Shown: positions 12,655-23,800 of the stretch, in pieces
How positions within the stretch are numbered: position 1 is the stretch's first letter
Layout of the letters: each line of letters starts with the position of its first letter
Source of the DNA: Magnolia sinica
Taxonomy: Eukaryota; Streptophyta; Magnoliopsida; Magnoliales; Magnoliaceae
NCBI RefSeq assembly: GCF_029962835.1
Contig: NC_080588.1
Location: 61,466,001-61,530,000 of the forward strand
DNA: 64,000 nucleotides
Direction: 5' to 3'
The notes under the pieces: model-generated
What the model was told of the DNA's origin: nothing
Databases searched by the model: none
What the model saw: only the letters and a program-made list of their open reading frames with translations
Made by a program: the position numbers and the translations under genes

Positions 12655-13200
12655 GCCCATTGTAATGAATGTGTCTTATCCATGCCGTCCATTCCTTTCT
12701 CCATTTCATTTTAGAGTATAAGCCCAAAATTGAAGTACATCAAAATCTCAAGTGATGTATGTGGGGGCCCAACCATGATATGTATGTGTCTTATCCATGT
12801 TGTCCATCATTCTTTCTGCTCATCTTAGGGCATGAGCCCAAATTTGAAGTATATCCAAAGCTCAGGTGAACCACACTATAGGAAACAATGAGGATAATGA
12901 TGTCCACAGTTGAAACCTTTATAGGATCCGAAGGATGTTTAATTTTCATTTGCCATGTTTATAAGGTTGCACAGACTTGGATGAAGGGAAAACACAAATA
13001 TCAGCTTGATTCAAAACTTATGTAAACTTCTATGGATCCCAAGAAGTTTTCAGCCGTAGGCAAAGTATTGTCCACCTGAACTTTGGATATACTTCAATTT
13101 GGGGCTCTTTCTTGAAAATGAACCCAAAAAAAAAAAAACAGTTGGATGGTGTGATAAGTCATGCACAATACAGTAGGTCTCATAGACTTTACTCAGTGAG
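12655..13200. repeat. GGGCCC foldback family, copy B
   Basis: The first arm is partly duplicated: the opening phrase (GTGGGCCCATTGTAATG, then GTGTCTTATCCATG) at 12655 is repeated at about 12770 (GGGGGCCCAACCATGATATG). The middle contains TATCAGCTTGATTCAAAACTT and the right arm ends near 13190. Confidence 0.7.
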
Positions 13201-13269
13201 CAATCTACTTCCCTGAATTAGTATGCAATCAACTGTGTATTAACTCTCAGTGTCCTATAGCTAACTTAG

Positions 13270-13680
13270 TAAACTTCGTGGGGCTCACTGTGATATATTT
13301 GTCATATCCAAGTTGTCCATCTATTTTACTATCTCATTTTAGGACAAGAGCTTAAATTTCAACAATATCCAAATTAAGCTCAAGCAAACCACACCAGGGA
13401 AACGATAGGAATTGAGTGCCTACCGTTGGGGCCACTAAGTTTTAGATCAGTTTGATATTTGTGTTTTCCCTTCTCCATGCTTGTGTAACCTTGTGAACAT
13501 GTTATCCTAAGAAGGTTTCAACAGTAGACGACATTATCCTCATAGTTCAGCACTTTAGTCCATGGGAACTTTAGATATGCATGCTCCATTATTAGGCTAA
13601 CACCATAAAATGACATGAAAAAACAAATGGACAGCATGGACAAGATACATGCATCCACAAGAAGCTGTCAAAATTTACTA
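13270..13680. repeat. GGGCCC foldback family, copy C
   Basis: Begins GTGGGGCTCACTGTGATATA and ends near GACAAGATACATGCATCC. It keeps the inner TGATATTTGTGTTTTCCC segment of the family, here in the opposite orientation to copies A, B and F. Confidence 0.65.
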
Positions 13681-13734
13681 AGTATGCAATCAACTTCTTG
13701 CATGATGACCCATAGAGGCCACCAAAATTTACTG

Positions 13735-13990
13735 GCATTGGGCTCACCATGATGTATGTGTTTTATCCATGCTATCCACCCGCTTATCTAGCTCATTCTA
13801 TACATGAGCCTGAAAATGAGGTAAACGTAAATTACAGGTGACCTATATCAAACAAAATAGTGGGGCTGAACACCCACTGTTAGAAAACTTTTAGGAACTT
13901 CTTAGGAGCTACAAAAATTTTAAATCAAACTAATATTTGTAATTTTCTGGTACATTGAGCGTTGAGAAGTTTTTAGGATATGTTTGGATA
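13735..13990. repeat. GGGCCC foldback family, copy D (half copy)
   Basis: Only the left arm (GGGCTCACCATGATGTATGT) and part of the centre are present; the right arm is missing. Confidence 0.6.
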
Positions 13991-14094
13991 ATAGACTACT
14001 ATGGTAATGTGAGGTAAAACTCATATTTGGATATCGTGGAATGAACCATAAATTTTTCTGAATCACATCATCCAACGTGTTGATGTGACATAGT

Positions 14095-14580
14095 TTTGTA
14101 GGCCCCACCATGATATATGTGTCATATCCACACTGTTCAATCCTATTGCATGATCATCTTATGTTATATGGCAAAAAACGAGGCAGATTCAAAGAAGAAA
14201 TAGACCACACCACAACTAGTATAGGGATTGAACACCTGCTAAATGAAGCCTACGGAAGTGTTGAATCAAGATCATTTTTTGAAACACGTTATAAAATAAT
14301 ATTAAAAAATCGATGAACAAGGTGAATTTAATATATATTGACAGATTTATAGTATATCCAACCAAAGTATTTTAGTGTGGAAAGTAAAGTTACAAGAGGA
14401 GTATTGTGCAGGTCTACCATTTTATTTTACTTTTTAACTGCCGTACTAGTAATAATATGTTACAAGCTCAATCAAAATTAATTTTCGATTGTCCGTTTGA
14501 GAATTTTTCGGACTCATGTCAAAAATAGATGAACGACGTAAATAAAACACTTACCTTATGGCTGGGCCCACATAGCAACC
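14095..14580. repeat. GGGCCC foldback family, copy E (diverged)
   Basis: Left end is GGCCCCACCATGATATATGT and the right end GGCTGGGCCCACATAG; the middle is replaced by unrelated AT-rich sequence. Confidence 0.55.
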
Positions 14581-14689
14581 ATGATTTCCGAATTTTGAGC
14601 CAGCAAATCCGGTCAGTGTGCCCAATGGAAAAGCCAAATCAGACTGCGTGAGCTACTGAGTATGCTCTCATCGTACTAAGTAAACTAAG

Positions 14690-15135
14690 TTGGGCTCAAC
14701 TTGAATGTAAGTGGTCTATCCATGCTGTTCATCAGTTTTTTCATCTAATTTAAGTAGTTTATCCCAAAATTGAAGCATATCCAAAGATCAATTGGATCAT
14801 ACCACTGAAAACAGTGGGGGATAATGATTTCCACCGTTGAAATCTTTATAGGCCCCACAGTGATGTTTATTTGTCATATAACCTGTTCATAAGATCATAA
14901 AGAAATAGATGAAGGGAAAACACAAATATAAGCTTGATCCAAAACTTCCGTGAGCCCTAGGAATTTTTCAACGGTAGACATTCAATTCAACTGTTTCCTG
15001 TGGTGTGGCCCACTTGAACATTGGATATGTCTAATTTTTGGGCTTAAGTACTAAAATTATCTGGTAAAATGGATGGACGAAGCAGATAAAATACATAAAT
15101 CATGGTAGACCTCACAAAGTTTAGTCAGTACAGTG
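14690..15135. repeat. GGGCCC foldback family, copy F
   Basis: Left arm starts TTGGGCTCAACTTGAATG; the centre has ACACAAATATAAGCTTGATCC; the right arm ends at CATGGTAGACCTCACAAAG. Confidence 0.7.
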
Positions 15136-15177
15136 AGAGTAGTGAGTGACTCACTATCAGTACGCTTGCCTGCGGAT

Positions 15178-15620
15178 AAAAGGGTTGGACGCGCTATGTT
15201 TTGTATCCGCACCGTCGGTCCCTTTGGAGAGATCATATTAAGGCATCATCCAAAGAATGAGTCAGATCTAAAGCTCGAGTGGACCCACCATAGAAAACAG
15301 TGGGGAGAGTGACGCCGACCACTAAAAAGTTAAAGGGCCACAAAAGTTTTCGATCAAGCTAATATTTTTATTTTCTCTTCTTTCGTGTCTGTGTTGATAT
15401 ATGAACACGTTGCATCTCAAATAAATATCACAGTCCACCTTTCGGTGGTTTCAATGGTGGGCGTCACTCTCTCCACTGTTTTCTGTGGTGGGGTCCACTC
15501 CAGCCTTGGATCTACCTCATTCTTGGTATCATCCTCTAAAATGATCTCTTAAAATATATGGACTGTGTGTATACAAAACATACATCATGGTGAGGCCCAC
15601 ATAATTTGGTGACGTCACTT
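15178..15620. repeat. GGGCCC foldback family, copy G (long hairpin)
   Basis: The arms are clearly complementary over more than 100 bp: the left (GGACCCACCATAGAAAACAG, then GGGGAGAGTGACGCC) pairs with the right (GGCGTCACTCTCTCC, then CTGTTTTCTGTGGTGGGGTC). This is the clearest hairpin of the cluster. Confidence 0.8.
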
Positions 15621-15734
15621 CATTGAGGAGTCTCACTGCTCAACCTTTCAATGGCGTCCGGGTTTCACACGCATGTAGGCTTGGCCAATCCGACGTGGAT
15701 TGCTACCTGGGTAACATGTCGCTACTGGATGGTC

Positions 15735-16165
15735 CTCTGTGGCCCATTATAATTTGTGTTTTATCCACACTGTCCTTCCTCTTTACCTATCGTTTTAGGG
15801 CATAAGTTTTAAATATAACGTGGATCGAAATCTCATGTGAACCACACCATAAGAAACCGTGGTGATTGAACGCTTATCATTGAAAACCCCTGGAGTTAGA
15901 AACATTTTGTATGAAGCTGATATTTGTATTTTCCCTTCATGCAAACTTTTATTACCTAATCAACAGGTTGAATAGCCAATAAACATCACCATGGCCCTTA
16001 ATAAGTTTTTAATGATGACATTCAATCACTATTATTTGGTGTGGTCCACTTAGAATTTATCTATACCTAATCTTTGGTGTCTTTCCCTAAAATATTTAGA
16101 AAAAATAGATGGACGGCGTGATTAAGCACATACATTATTATGGTGGGACCTACGGAGCACCGTCT
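15735..16165. repeat. GGGCCC foldback family, copy H
   Basis: Starts TGGCCCATTATAATTTGTG and ends TATGGTGGGACCTACGG. The centre keeps TGATATTTGTATTTTCCC. Confidence 0.7.
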
Positions 16166-16251
16166 AGTGGGCAATAACGTATGGCTGCTGGCAGCGTCCG
16201 TGGGCAACAACCTACATGGTTTTTAGGAAAGCCTTCCACGGGAAGGAGTGC

Positions 16252-16695
16252 TAGGTGGGGCTCACCGTAATGTTTGTGAGAATTTTCATTTATCCGTTTT
16301 ACCCTGATGTTTGTGAGGATCCATCTCATTCATCTATTTTACCACATGCATGCGACTAAAGATAGGTTGATCCAAAACTCCGATGGAGATTTAGTAACCA
16401 TCGTTGAAACATTCATGCAGCCTTAAAAGCTTATTATTAGGTTAATTCCTTGTGATATCACTTCATCTCAGTGGGAATGATTTTATAAACGGTTTGGATT
16501 GTATATAAACATTAAGGAGGAGCCCAATAAGATTTCAATGGTAAGAAACTCTGTCCCAAATTTTCATCTCGTAAGGCCCACTTGAGTTTTAGATTTGCCT
16601 ATATTTTTGTAGAATGCCCTGTGATGATCTTTCAAAAAAGATGATTAGGATCGATTTATCCCAAACATCACGGTGGGCCCCACCTAGCATCCCAG
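16252..16695. repeat. GGGCCC foldback family, copy I
   Basis: Left end GTGGGGCTCACCGTAATG; right end CATCACGGTGGGCCCCACC. Ends at the proximal promoter region of the elongation factor gene. Confidence 0.7.
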
Positions 16696-17149
16696 CAGTA
16701 ACCTCGTGCGAAAGGCTTTCGCACGAAACCCGCGTCGGGCAATCGCGTCCTCGCCAATCTCAATGTTGTGAGTGAACCATCACGCAAAACTACGTTTCGG
16801 CCTAAATTTCCCTTATGTGTGAAATCCAAGCCGTACAAAAAGTGGCTCGCATCGTAGCCATTAATTGGACTGAAAATCAGATAGTTAAATCAATCAGAGA
16901 TACTACACTTTTGAAATCAACGGACATCCGATGGTCTTACTCAATAAAGTTTTGTGTATACCTGATAAGATATTTGTTCCGATTTTTCGTACTAAATTTC
17001 TTTATAGAACGATTCACCTTTTCAACGGCTCAGATTTTCCATTGGAGTTTACATATTAGTGAAAAATAATATGGTTGTATATGAAGTTCGCATACAAGGT
17101 TGTATGTGAGCATTTCTCGTATCTATATGTAGTCCTTGGAAGGGAGAGC
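16696..17149 (+). promoter_or_regulatory. Probable promoter of the elongation factor 1-delta gene
   Basis: No foldback or other element is visible here. A TATA-like TCTATATGT lies at 17123-17131, about 25 bp upstream of the proposed first exon. Confidence 0.45.
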
Positions 17150-17194
17150 AGCCAAAACCCTAGAATCAAAACCTCTCTCGTGCTCGTCGACTGG
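17150..17194 (+). other. Proposed non-coding first exon of elongation factor 1-delta, with telo-box-like motif
   Basis: The sequence carries AAACCCTAG (17156-17164), similar to the telo-box found near the transcription start of many plant translation-apparatus genes. It is CT-rich and ends at a consensus donor (ACTG followed by GTGAGT, intron from 17195). An acceptor CTCCAG at 20792-20797 would join it 24 bases upstream of the ATG. Exon start is approximate. Confidence 0.6.
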
Positions 17195-18393
17195 TGAGTT
17201 CTCTTTGATATTTCAAACAGAAAAGCTCCCTCTCTCCTTTGAATATCTGATGTTTTAGTTAGGTTTTTGTTTGAAAAAGATGCTGGTTGAATTTATATTC
17301 TTTACTGATTACTAAAGTTGCTGGGAAATCTTTGGAAAGATTTAATGTCTGTTGCTTAGATCTTAATTTTGATAACTTCTTTGATGTGTATGTTAATCAT
17401 ATGCATGTGGTGGGCCCCATTGATCATGGCAAAAAAATCCGCCAGATTCGGAAGTTCCTAGCATTGATTTGGTCCTTTTTTGTTCGTTGGATTGTGTCCA
17501 TTGCTGTCCGTGGAATTGGTCCTTTGGAAAGATTGAATCTTTCTCTAGATCTTACTGTTGACCGATCCTATGATTTGTCGGTTAATCAGATTTATGTTGT
17601 TGGCGCTAGTGATCATGGTTAAAATACTGCCAGATTTGGAAGATCCTAGCCGTTGAATTGCTTCTGTTAGGATTTGTTTGGGACCATCGTTGTACTCTTT
17701 ATATTACATCGCTGCCTATTTTAACAGTTAGGAATTTCCAGTCTGCTAAGGGCCTGTTTGGACAGTAGGATTAGGTGGGATGGGTTTTTAAAAAGGTAAT
17801 AATTGGCTTTGTCAGATAATTGTCTCAATACCATGGGTTTTCTAATTCCATTGGCTCCCGTGCCATGGTGTTTGGATGGCATAGGAATGAAAGGTTTTTA
17901 CAACTCCTATTCCGCATGATGTTTGGATGGGAGGTTTAGATGGCTGCGTTTTAACTCCTATTCCATAGGATGATTGGATGGGAGGTTTTCTACAACTCCC
18001 ATACCGTACGTAGAATATAAACTTAAAACGAATGTGGTGTATAAATATTTATATATAGATATAATTGTTGGGGCTGTGTGGGGCCCACAGAGATGGGCGT
18101 GACAAAGACACTCCGTTCATCTTTTTTCAAATCTGACAATCGGTCAGGACTTTAAAACTCAGGTGGGCCACACAAAATGAAATACTAGGAACAGAAACAT
18201 CCACCGTTGAAAGCTTCTTGAAGTCGATCCTCCAATTATTTCCAAAGATCAGATGTATCATGGACCAAAAGCTACGCCTTATTTTATAAGGACGATTTTT
18301 GGATTGGTGGACGTTTATTGGACGGTTAAAACTGAAAATATACAATGGTCCATCACACTGCCAAAATATCAAATGACTCCCCACGGTCTGTCT

Positions 18394-18396
<3 letters not shown>

Positions 18397-18457
<61 letters not shown>
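18397..18457. repeat. (CT)n microsatellite
   Basis: About 61 bp of CT dinucleotides inside the PIF/Harbinger-like element. Confidence 0.97.
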
Positions 18458-18460
<3 letters not shown>

Positions 18461-18540
18461 GCAGCAGCAACAAAGGAAGAGAAGAAGAGAAGAGGCCATG
18501 ACTCTCATCTCTCGATACATCTAATCACAGCCGTCGAATT

Positions 18541-18780
18541 ATGCTTATAGATCTCATCTTCCTTCTCCTCCTAGCCTTCCTCATTTGTACTTCCCCTTGC
18601 CCAGCATCATCATCATCATCATCATCATCATCCATAGACGAACCATCATCGTCATCATCTTGGTCCGACGAGGAGAACCTACTAGATCTGCTTCTCGAGC
18701 TCAAAAGCCGCACCGCAGGCCGCATCCTCACTCTTCCCCTCTTCTGCTCCATCCACACCCTCCATTCCTTCGAAGCCTGA
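18541..18780 (+). other. Small secreted-protein-like frame inside the PIF/Harbinger-like element (function unknown)
   Basis: The 79-codon frame starts with a signal-peptide-like run (MLIDLIFLLLLAFLICTS), then serine tracts from a (TCA)n repeat, an acidic stretch, and a segment ELKSRTAGRILTLPL. A CT-rich stretch precedes it as in a 5' leader. It could be a captured gene fragment or a chance frame; I recognise no family. Confidence 0.25.
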
Positions 18781-20821
18781 TCGCATCGCCATCCCATCAC
18801 CATCATCCACCGTTGAAAGCTTCTTGGGTCAGCGCAAGATTTTCGAGGCGGGATTGGGTGGGATTTGCTTCCATCCCTCCAATCCTTTGCAATCCTGTGC
18901 TTCTGAAGTCGATCATCTTCAATGCCGGCACAATATCCAAGAAATCCCATCAATTCCACCTTGAGTCCGTCGCCAAACAGCCGGCGCCTGGAAGAGTGGG
19001 ATTTCGAAACCCACTCCCACTTACGCCCACCTAATCCCACCGCCCAAACACGCCCTAAGTTTTTGTGTTATGGGCCATCCAAAGCAGTACCAACCATATC
19101 AACGGTCTGGATGGATGTACAGTGGGCCCCATTTATACAAACTGAAAGCCCCAGGCTACTGTGTATCAGATCTCATTGTGGCGGCTACTGATCATGGCCA
19201 AAATACTGCCAGATTTGGAAGATCCTAGTTGTTGAATTGCTTCTTTTGGGGTTGGTTTGGGACCATCACTATACTCTCAATTTTGGATCTCATCATATTT
19301 GAACAGTTTGGAATTTCTAATCTGCTAGTTTTTTGTGCGTATGGGCCATCTGAAGCAGTGCCGACCATATTAGTGGTCTGGATGGATAAACGGTGGGGCC
19401 CATTTATACAAACTGAAAGACCCAGGCTACTGTGGATGAGACATTTGATTGTGTTTTTTTTTTTTTTTAATTGTTTGATGAGTTTAGCTTTGAACATACC
19501 CAATCTTAACTGACTGGTAATTCTCTCTAGCACAATGCTGGTCCAAGCATTTCTATGGCGTGCTCAGGCTTTCCACTTAGGCTCATATGAGCATGCTCCA
19601 TGATCCAGTGATCTAATATGTTGATGCAATTGGGCCCACTCTGGATGGCCTGTACGCCAAAAGCCTCCCAAAATGGGAAATCCCATTACTTTGTTATGCC
19701 TTCAGAAAATAGAAGGCCAAGGGATTGCAGCAATGGTGCACCTTAAAAAAGTATTGGGCTTTCAAATCTGGGCCATTGTCAGTGCATGGACCATCTATGT
19801 CGTCCATCATATCAATGGCTTGGATCAATGAACCATAGGCTACACTTGTACGAACTGAAAATGCAAGCATAGTTTTTGAACTCTCATGCATAGTATTGCA
19901 CAATTCCTTGTTTTAGAGAGCTTAGATTATTCAAATGGGGCTGTTGCATCTGTCACCATACTTTGGCTAGGGTGGCAAATGGGCTAGACTGAACAAAACT
20001 ATAGTTTTCAATAGGCCCTATCCCAGTAGGTTTTGGTGATGAGTCACCAGAGTTATTCTCTGAAACCAGAGCAGATAGAACTAGTTCCAACTGGGCTGGG
20101 GTGTATCATAACATTTTCTGTCTCCTGTGAGTCTCATTCAGAAACCACTAAGACCCCATAAGATGTAATGGGAAGGTTGTCAAAAATCCTCTCTTTGACC
20201 ACCCTGTTCTTCCTTACTTTACCAGTATCTTGGGTCTTTTTTCTAGCTTCAGTTTGAAATAGAGAACTTCCATTCTCTTGTAGAAACCCACAAGTTCTTT
20301 TCAAAGGCATTGTGGAATATTCTGTAAGCTGTTTAATGGAGATTTTAAAATGATGGTTTTGTGTCTCTTCAAACAGTTTTCGGCAGGAGTCTCTGGACGG
20401 ACCTGTTGGTTGAATGCCATTTCACTCCCACTGTTCATTATTGAACTTGGGTGCTTTTAATGGGCATTTCATGGGTTCAAGCATTATTTGCATTTGATTT
20501 CTTGAAATTGTTCCCAACTGTGCTGATTCAACTGGAAAGTTACTGGGTCATAGTCATTTAGAAGTTAATGGAAGCATTTCAGGTGTCAATCTTAGCTAAC
20601 TTTGCACGGGCCTCTAGTTGTCCTTGTGCACGTTTTTAGGGCATATGTGTATATATTTATTTTAGTTACAATTTGATCAATTGGTAACTGAAGCATCAAC
20701 ATTGTGCTTACTTGAAACTTCTTGTCCACAAGACAACAAAGCTTCAACTTAGTAGCTTACCTTTTCCCTGAATCTGTGTGTTTCTTCATGACTCCAGGAG
20801 ATCTGCCACATTTTTCTAGCA

Positions 20822-23800
20822 ATGGCAGTCACACTCTCCAGCCTCAGCTCAGATGCCGGCATTCAGAAACTTAATGACTATCTTCTCACTCGCAGTTACA
20901 TTACTGGGTAATTTTCCTTTTTAAGCGAGGCTGTCAACATGTTAGGTCTTGATTGGTTTTGGCTTGTATTTTGAGTTTGTCAATCTGGCCATTTCATGTC
21001 TGACCTCAAAGTTTTCGCTTTGCTTGTCCTGTGCTTGGCTCTTGACATACCTGTTCTTTACCTTTTTTCATTCTTTTGTGTTGTTCCTTTGTGCATCCTT
21101 CTGATGTAGTTATCTTCATATGGTTAATTTCAGATACCAAGCTTCGAAGGATGATATTACTGTCTATGCAGCGTTTCCAAAAGCACCATCATCAAACTAT
21201 GTTAATGTGTGCCGGTGGTATAACCACATCAATGCGCTTCTAAGGATTTCGTAAGTGCTGAAGCAAAAACTTCCCTTGCCAATTCATGCCTCATATCACT
21301 ACTGTTTTCTGACTTCTCAATGTGCAGTGGTGTGTCTGGAGAAGGTGTGGGTGTCACAATAGAGGGATCTGTTCTTGCATGTGAGGAGGCCCCTGTTTCT
21401 CCTCCCGTGTCTGACACTAAGGTACAATATCAATATTTTGTATATTTGTTTTGATTGTTACAGTTCACACTTCAGAATGACACCTTGGGAAATGAGTTTG
21501 GAAGAATGCTTCACAACAATATCATATTTTCTTAATTTCAGCTAGTGTAATAAAATGAATGATATGTTAATTTTGAGTGCAGAAATGCCAATTTTGATTG
21601 CGGAAAACATGGTAATGGCTGTTGCATTATAGTAATTGTGGGACCTGTTATGCAATTCAGGGTAATCACGGCTATTCTGACAAAATGGCCCGTAACAGGC
21701 ATGGGAAGGCCATAACATATCAACAGGCTGATACAGGTCCATAACAGACCGATATAGCTTCCTCCTTGACCATTTACAGAGCTGTGATGGCCCATTTCAT
21801 AATGGCCATAGGGCTGACCATTATGGCCCCACCATTACCGTTCTTGAATGCTTTGGCGGACAAGCGCAATCCTCCCATTTTGGTTTCATTTCTTCATTAT
21901 GGGCCAGTAACAGTCTGATACCAGTCCATAACAGACTGGTATAGTTTCTTCCTTGACTATTACTGGGCTGTAATGGCCATAAGGCTGGCTGTTGTAGCCA
22001 CTATTACCATTATCGAATGCCTTGGTAGACTAGCGGAATCCTCCCATATTGGCTTCATTTCTTGTGCCACGTAAATGCTTGGAAATTTGAAAATAGGATT
22101 GCCCTCCTCCCATTTTGGTTTCATTTCTTGTGCCATCTAAATGCTTGAAAATTTGAAAATAGGATCACCCAAATGGTTTCCTTTCTTGTCCCACCTAAAT
22201 GCTTGGAAATTTCAAAATGAGATTTCCCCACAACAAGTTCTCAACAAAATGTTGATTTGGCTGTACTTCCAAATCCTATTATAAAGACGGTTAGAGAAAC
22301 ACAAGACCATGGAGGTTGTTTTGTTTCACCATTCAGTGATTGGATTTGGGGTTCCTTCACGGTGCATAAAGGCTCACCAGACCTAGTAATGAAACAATCT
22401 CACTCACGAAATGGAACCTGGGTTTTCAGCCCCCTGCAGAGGATGACGACGATGACGACGATGACGACGTGGATTTGTTTGGTGAAGAGACAGAGGAGGA
22501 AAAGAAAGCAGCTGAAGAACGTGCAGCAGCTGTCAAGGCTTCTGGAAAGAAGAAAGAATGTGAGTTGTCCTTACATTCACTTATAGGTGTAAATGTTAAT
22601 TTCGTGAGAAGAATCCAAAAAATAGACATGCATTTTTCCTCAAAAGGAGATCTCACTAATTATGAGATTCATTTGCCTAATTTTTCATTACTTAATCTTT
22701 GTTGTAAAATATGATTTTTTTTTTTTTTTGGGTGTGTCATCATCAGCTGGAAAGTCATCAGTATTGTTGGATGTGAAACCTTGGGACGATGAGACAGACA
22801 TGCAAAAGCTTGAAGAGTCAGTGAGAAGTGTTCAAATGGAGGGCTTGTTTTGGGGAGCTTGTATGTCCTTCCCCCTTATCTACGCCTTTGCTAGTACATA
22901 ACCGACTGGGCAATTCATTTCTTTGCCATCTTTATGCTGTAATTTTTATATAATATGACCATCGAGGATGTTTTGGTGAGTTGTGCCAGGCTTACATGCG
23001 TCTCTTTCCACACGGCCACTCTAAACCATGCATATTGTGACCTTGTGGATGACATGGCCTAAAATTTAGGCTGGTCAAGTAATCTCATGTACGAAAGCAT
23101 GTAGTGTCAAGAATTTGCTTGTGGTTCACATTTAACGGGCGTGTGGCCTGCCTGACGAGTGGACCTGGATTTTTTTGGTCATGCCATCCACATGGTGGGG
23201 CCCACCTGATATTGTCAGTTTGGGTCCCCTGCACTAGCTTGATTGGTATGCATGTGATGCGGTTATGTGCGTCTGGATGTCCTTTGACTTGGCAAAACTC
23301 TATTTGTCCTTGTTTCATACATTACTTGGGAATGGTTCAAATTGCCTTAAAAAATCTTGTTTTCTGCATGTGGGCTAACTGTATTGGTCATGTGCAGCCA
23401 AGCTTGTACCAGTTGGCTATGGTATTAAAAAGTTGCAGATTATGATGACCATCGTGGATGACTTGGTATCTGTTGATAACCTCATCGAGGATCATCTTAC
23501 TTCTGAACCAGCAAATGAGTACATTCAGAGCTGTGATATTGTGGCCTTCAACAAGATCTGTAAGTATCCATTTATTTGCCTGAGTTTTCATCTTTCCCAC
23601 ACAATTATATTTATCCATCTTCAAATCAAAGCTGCCCGCTCGTCTTTACTTGTTGCATCTCTTTGTTTGTCCAAGACGTGACTTTTCAACATTATCTTGT
23701 CTTTTATTGTTAATATTATTTCATTATGGACTATGATTGGGAGTCATCCTGAAGGTTACCCTTTCACATCCATGGTGCTCGGTTGGGTCATTGACCTACC

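Larger units (their letters stand above)
17750..19055. mobile_element. PIF/Harbinger-like element (1306 bp) in the leader intron
   Basis: Terminal repeats begin GGGCCTGTTTGGACAG (left) and GGGCGTGTTTGGGCG (reverse complement of right), flanked by TAA duplications (17747-17749, 19056-19058). These are hallmarks of PIF/Harbinger or Tourist-type elements. Inside are a part-copy of the GGGCCC foldback family (about 18070-18360), a (CT)n tract (18397-18457), and a GC-richer stretch (18480-18960) with a 79-codon plus-strand frame. No transposase is visible, so it is non-autonomous. A 20-bp direct repeat (18201-18220 and 18807-18826) lies inside it. Confidence 0.82.
17330..19450. repeat. Tandem units in the leader intron, one split by an element
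   Basis: Units share GATCATGG, a GCCAGATT-GGAAG-TCCTAG segment, GTATGGGCCATC-like, GTGGGGCCCATTTATAC and AAACTGAAAG phrases. The second unit is interrupted after CTGCTAA at 17749 and resumes at 19056; the third (19190-19450) is uninterrupted and shows the empty site. Confidence 0.75.
17195..20797 (+). other. Leader intron of elongation factor 1-delta (3.6 kb)
   Basis: It is bounded by GTGAGT and CTCCAG. Plant elongation factor genes often have a 5'-UTR intron. It contains three to four diverged tandem units (GATCATGG anchors at 17422, 17611 and 19190; a weaker unit near 19790-19880) and a PIF/Harbinger-like element at 17750-19055. No coding exon is seen between 19900 and 20797. Confidence 0.55.

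Noticed and set aside
18525-19040. 171-codon minus-strand frame with long acidic and SR/RR runs
   Set aside because: It is the complement of (TCA)n/serine tracts inside a transposable element, with no domain. Length comes from low-complexity DNA.
22426-22656. Minus-strand frame ending in a serine run
   Set aside because: Shadow of the aspartate-rich exon 4 of elongation factor 1-delta.
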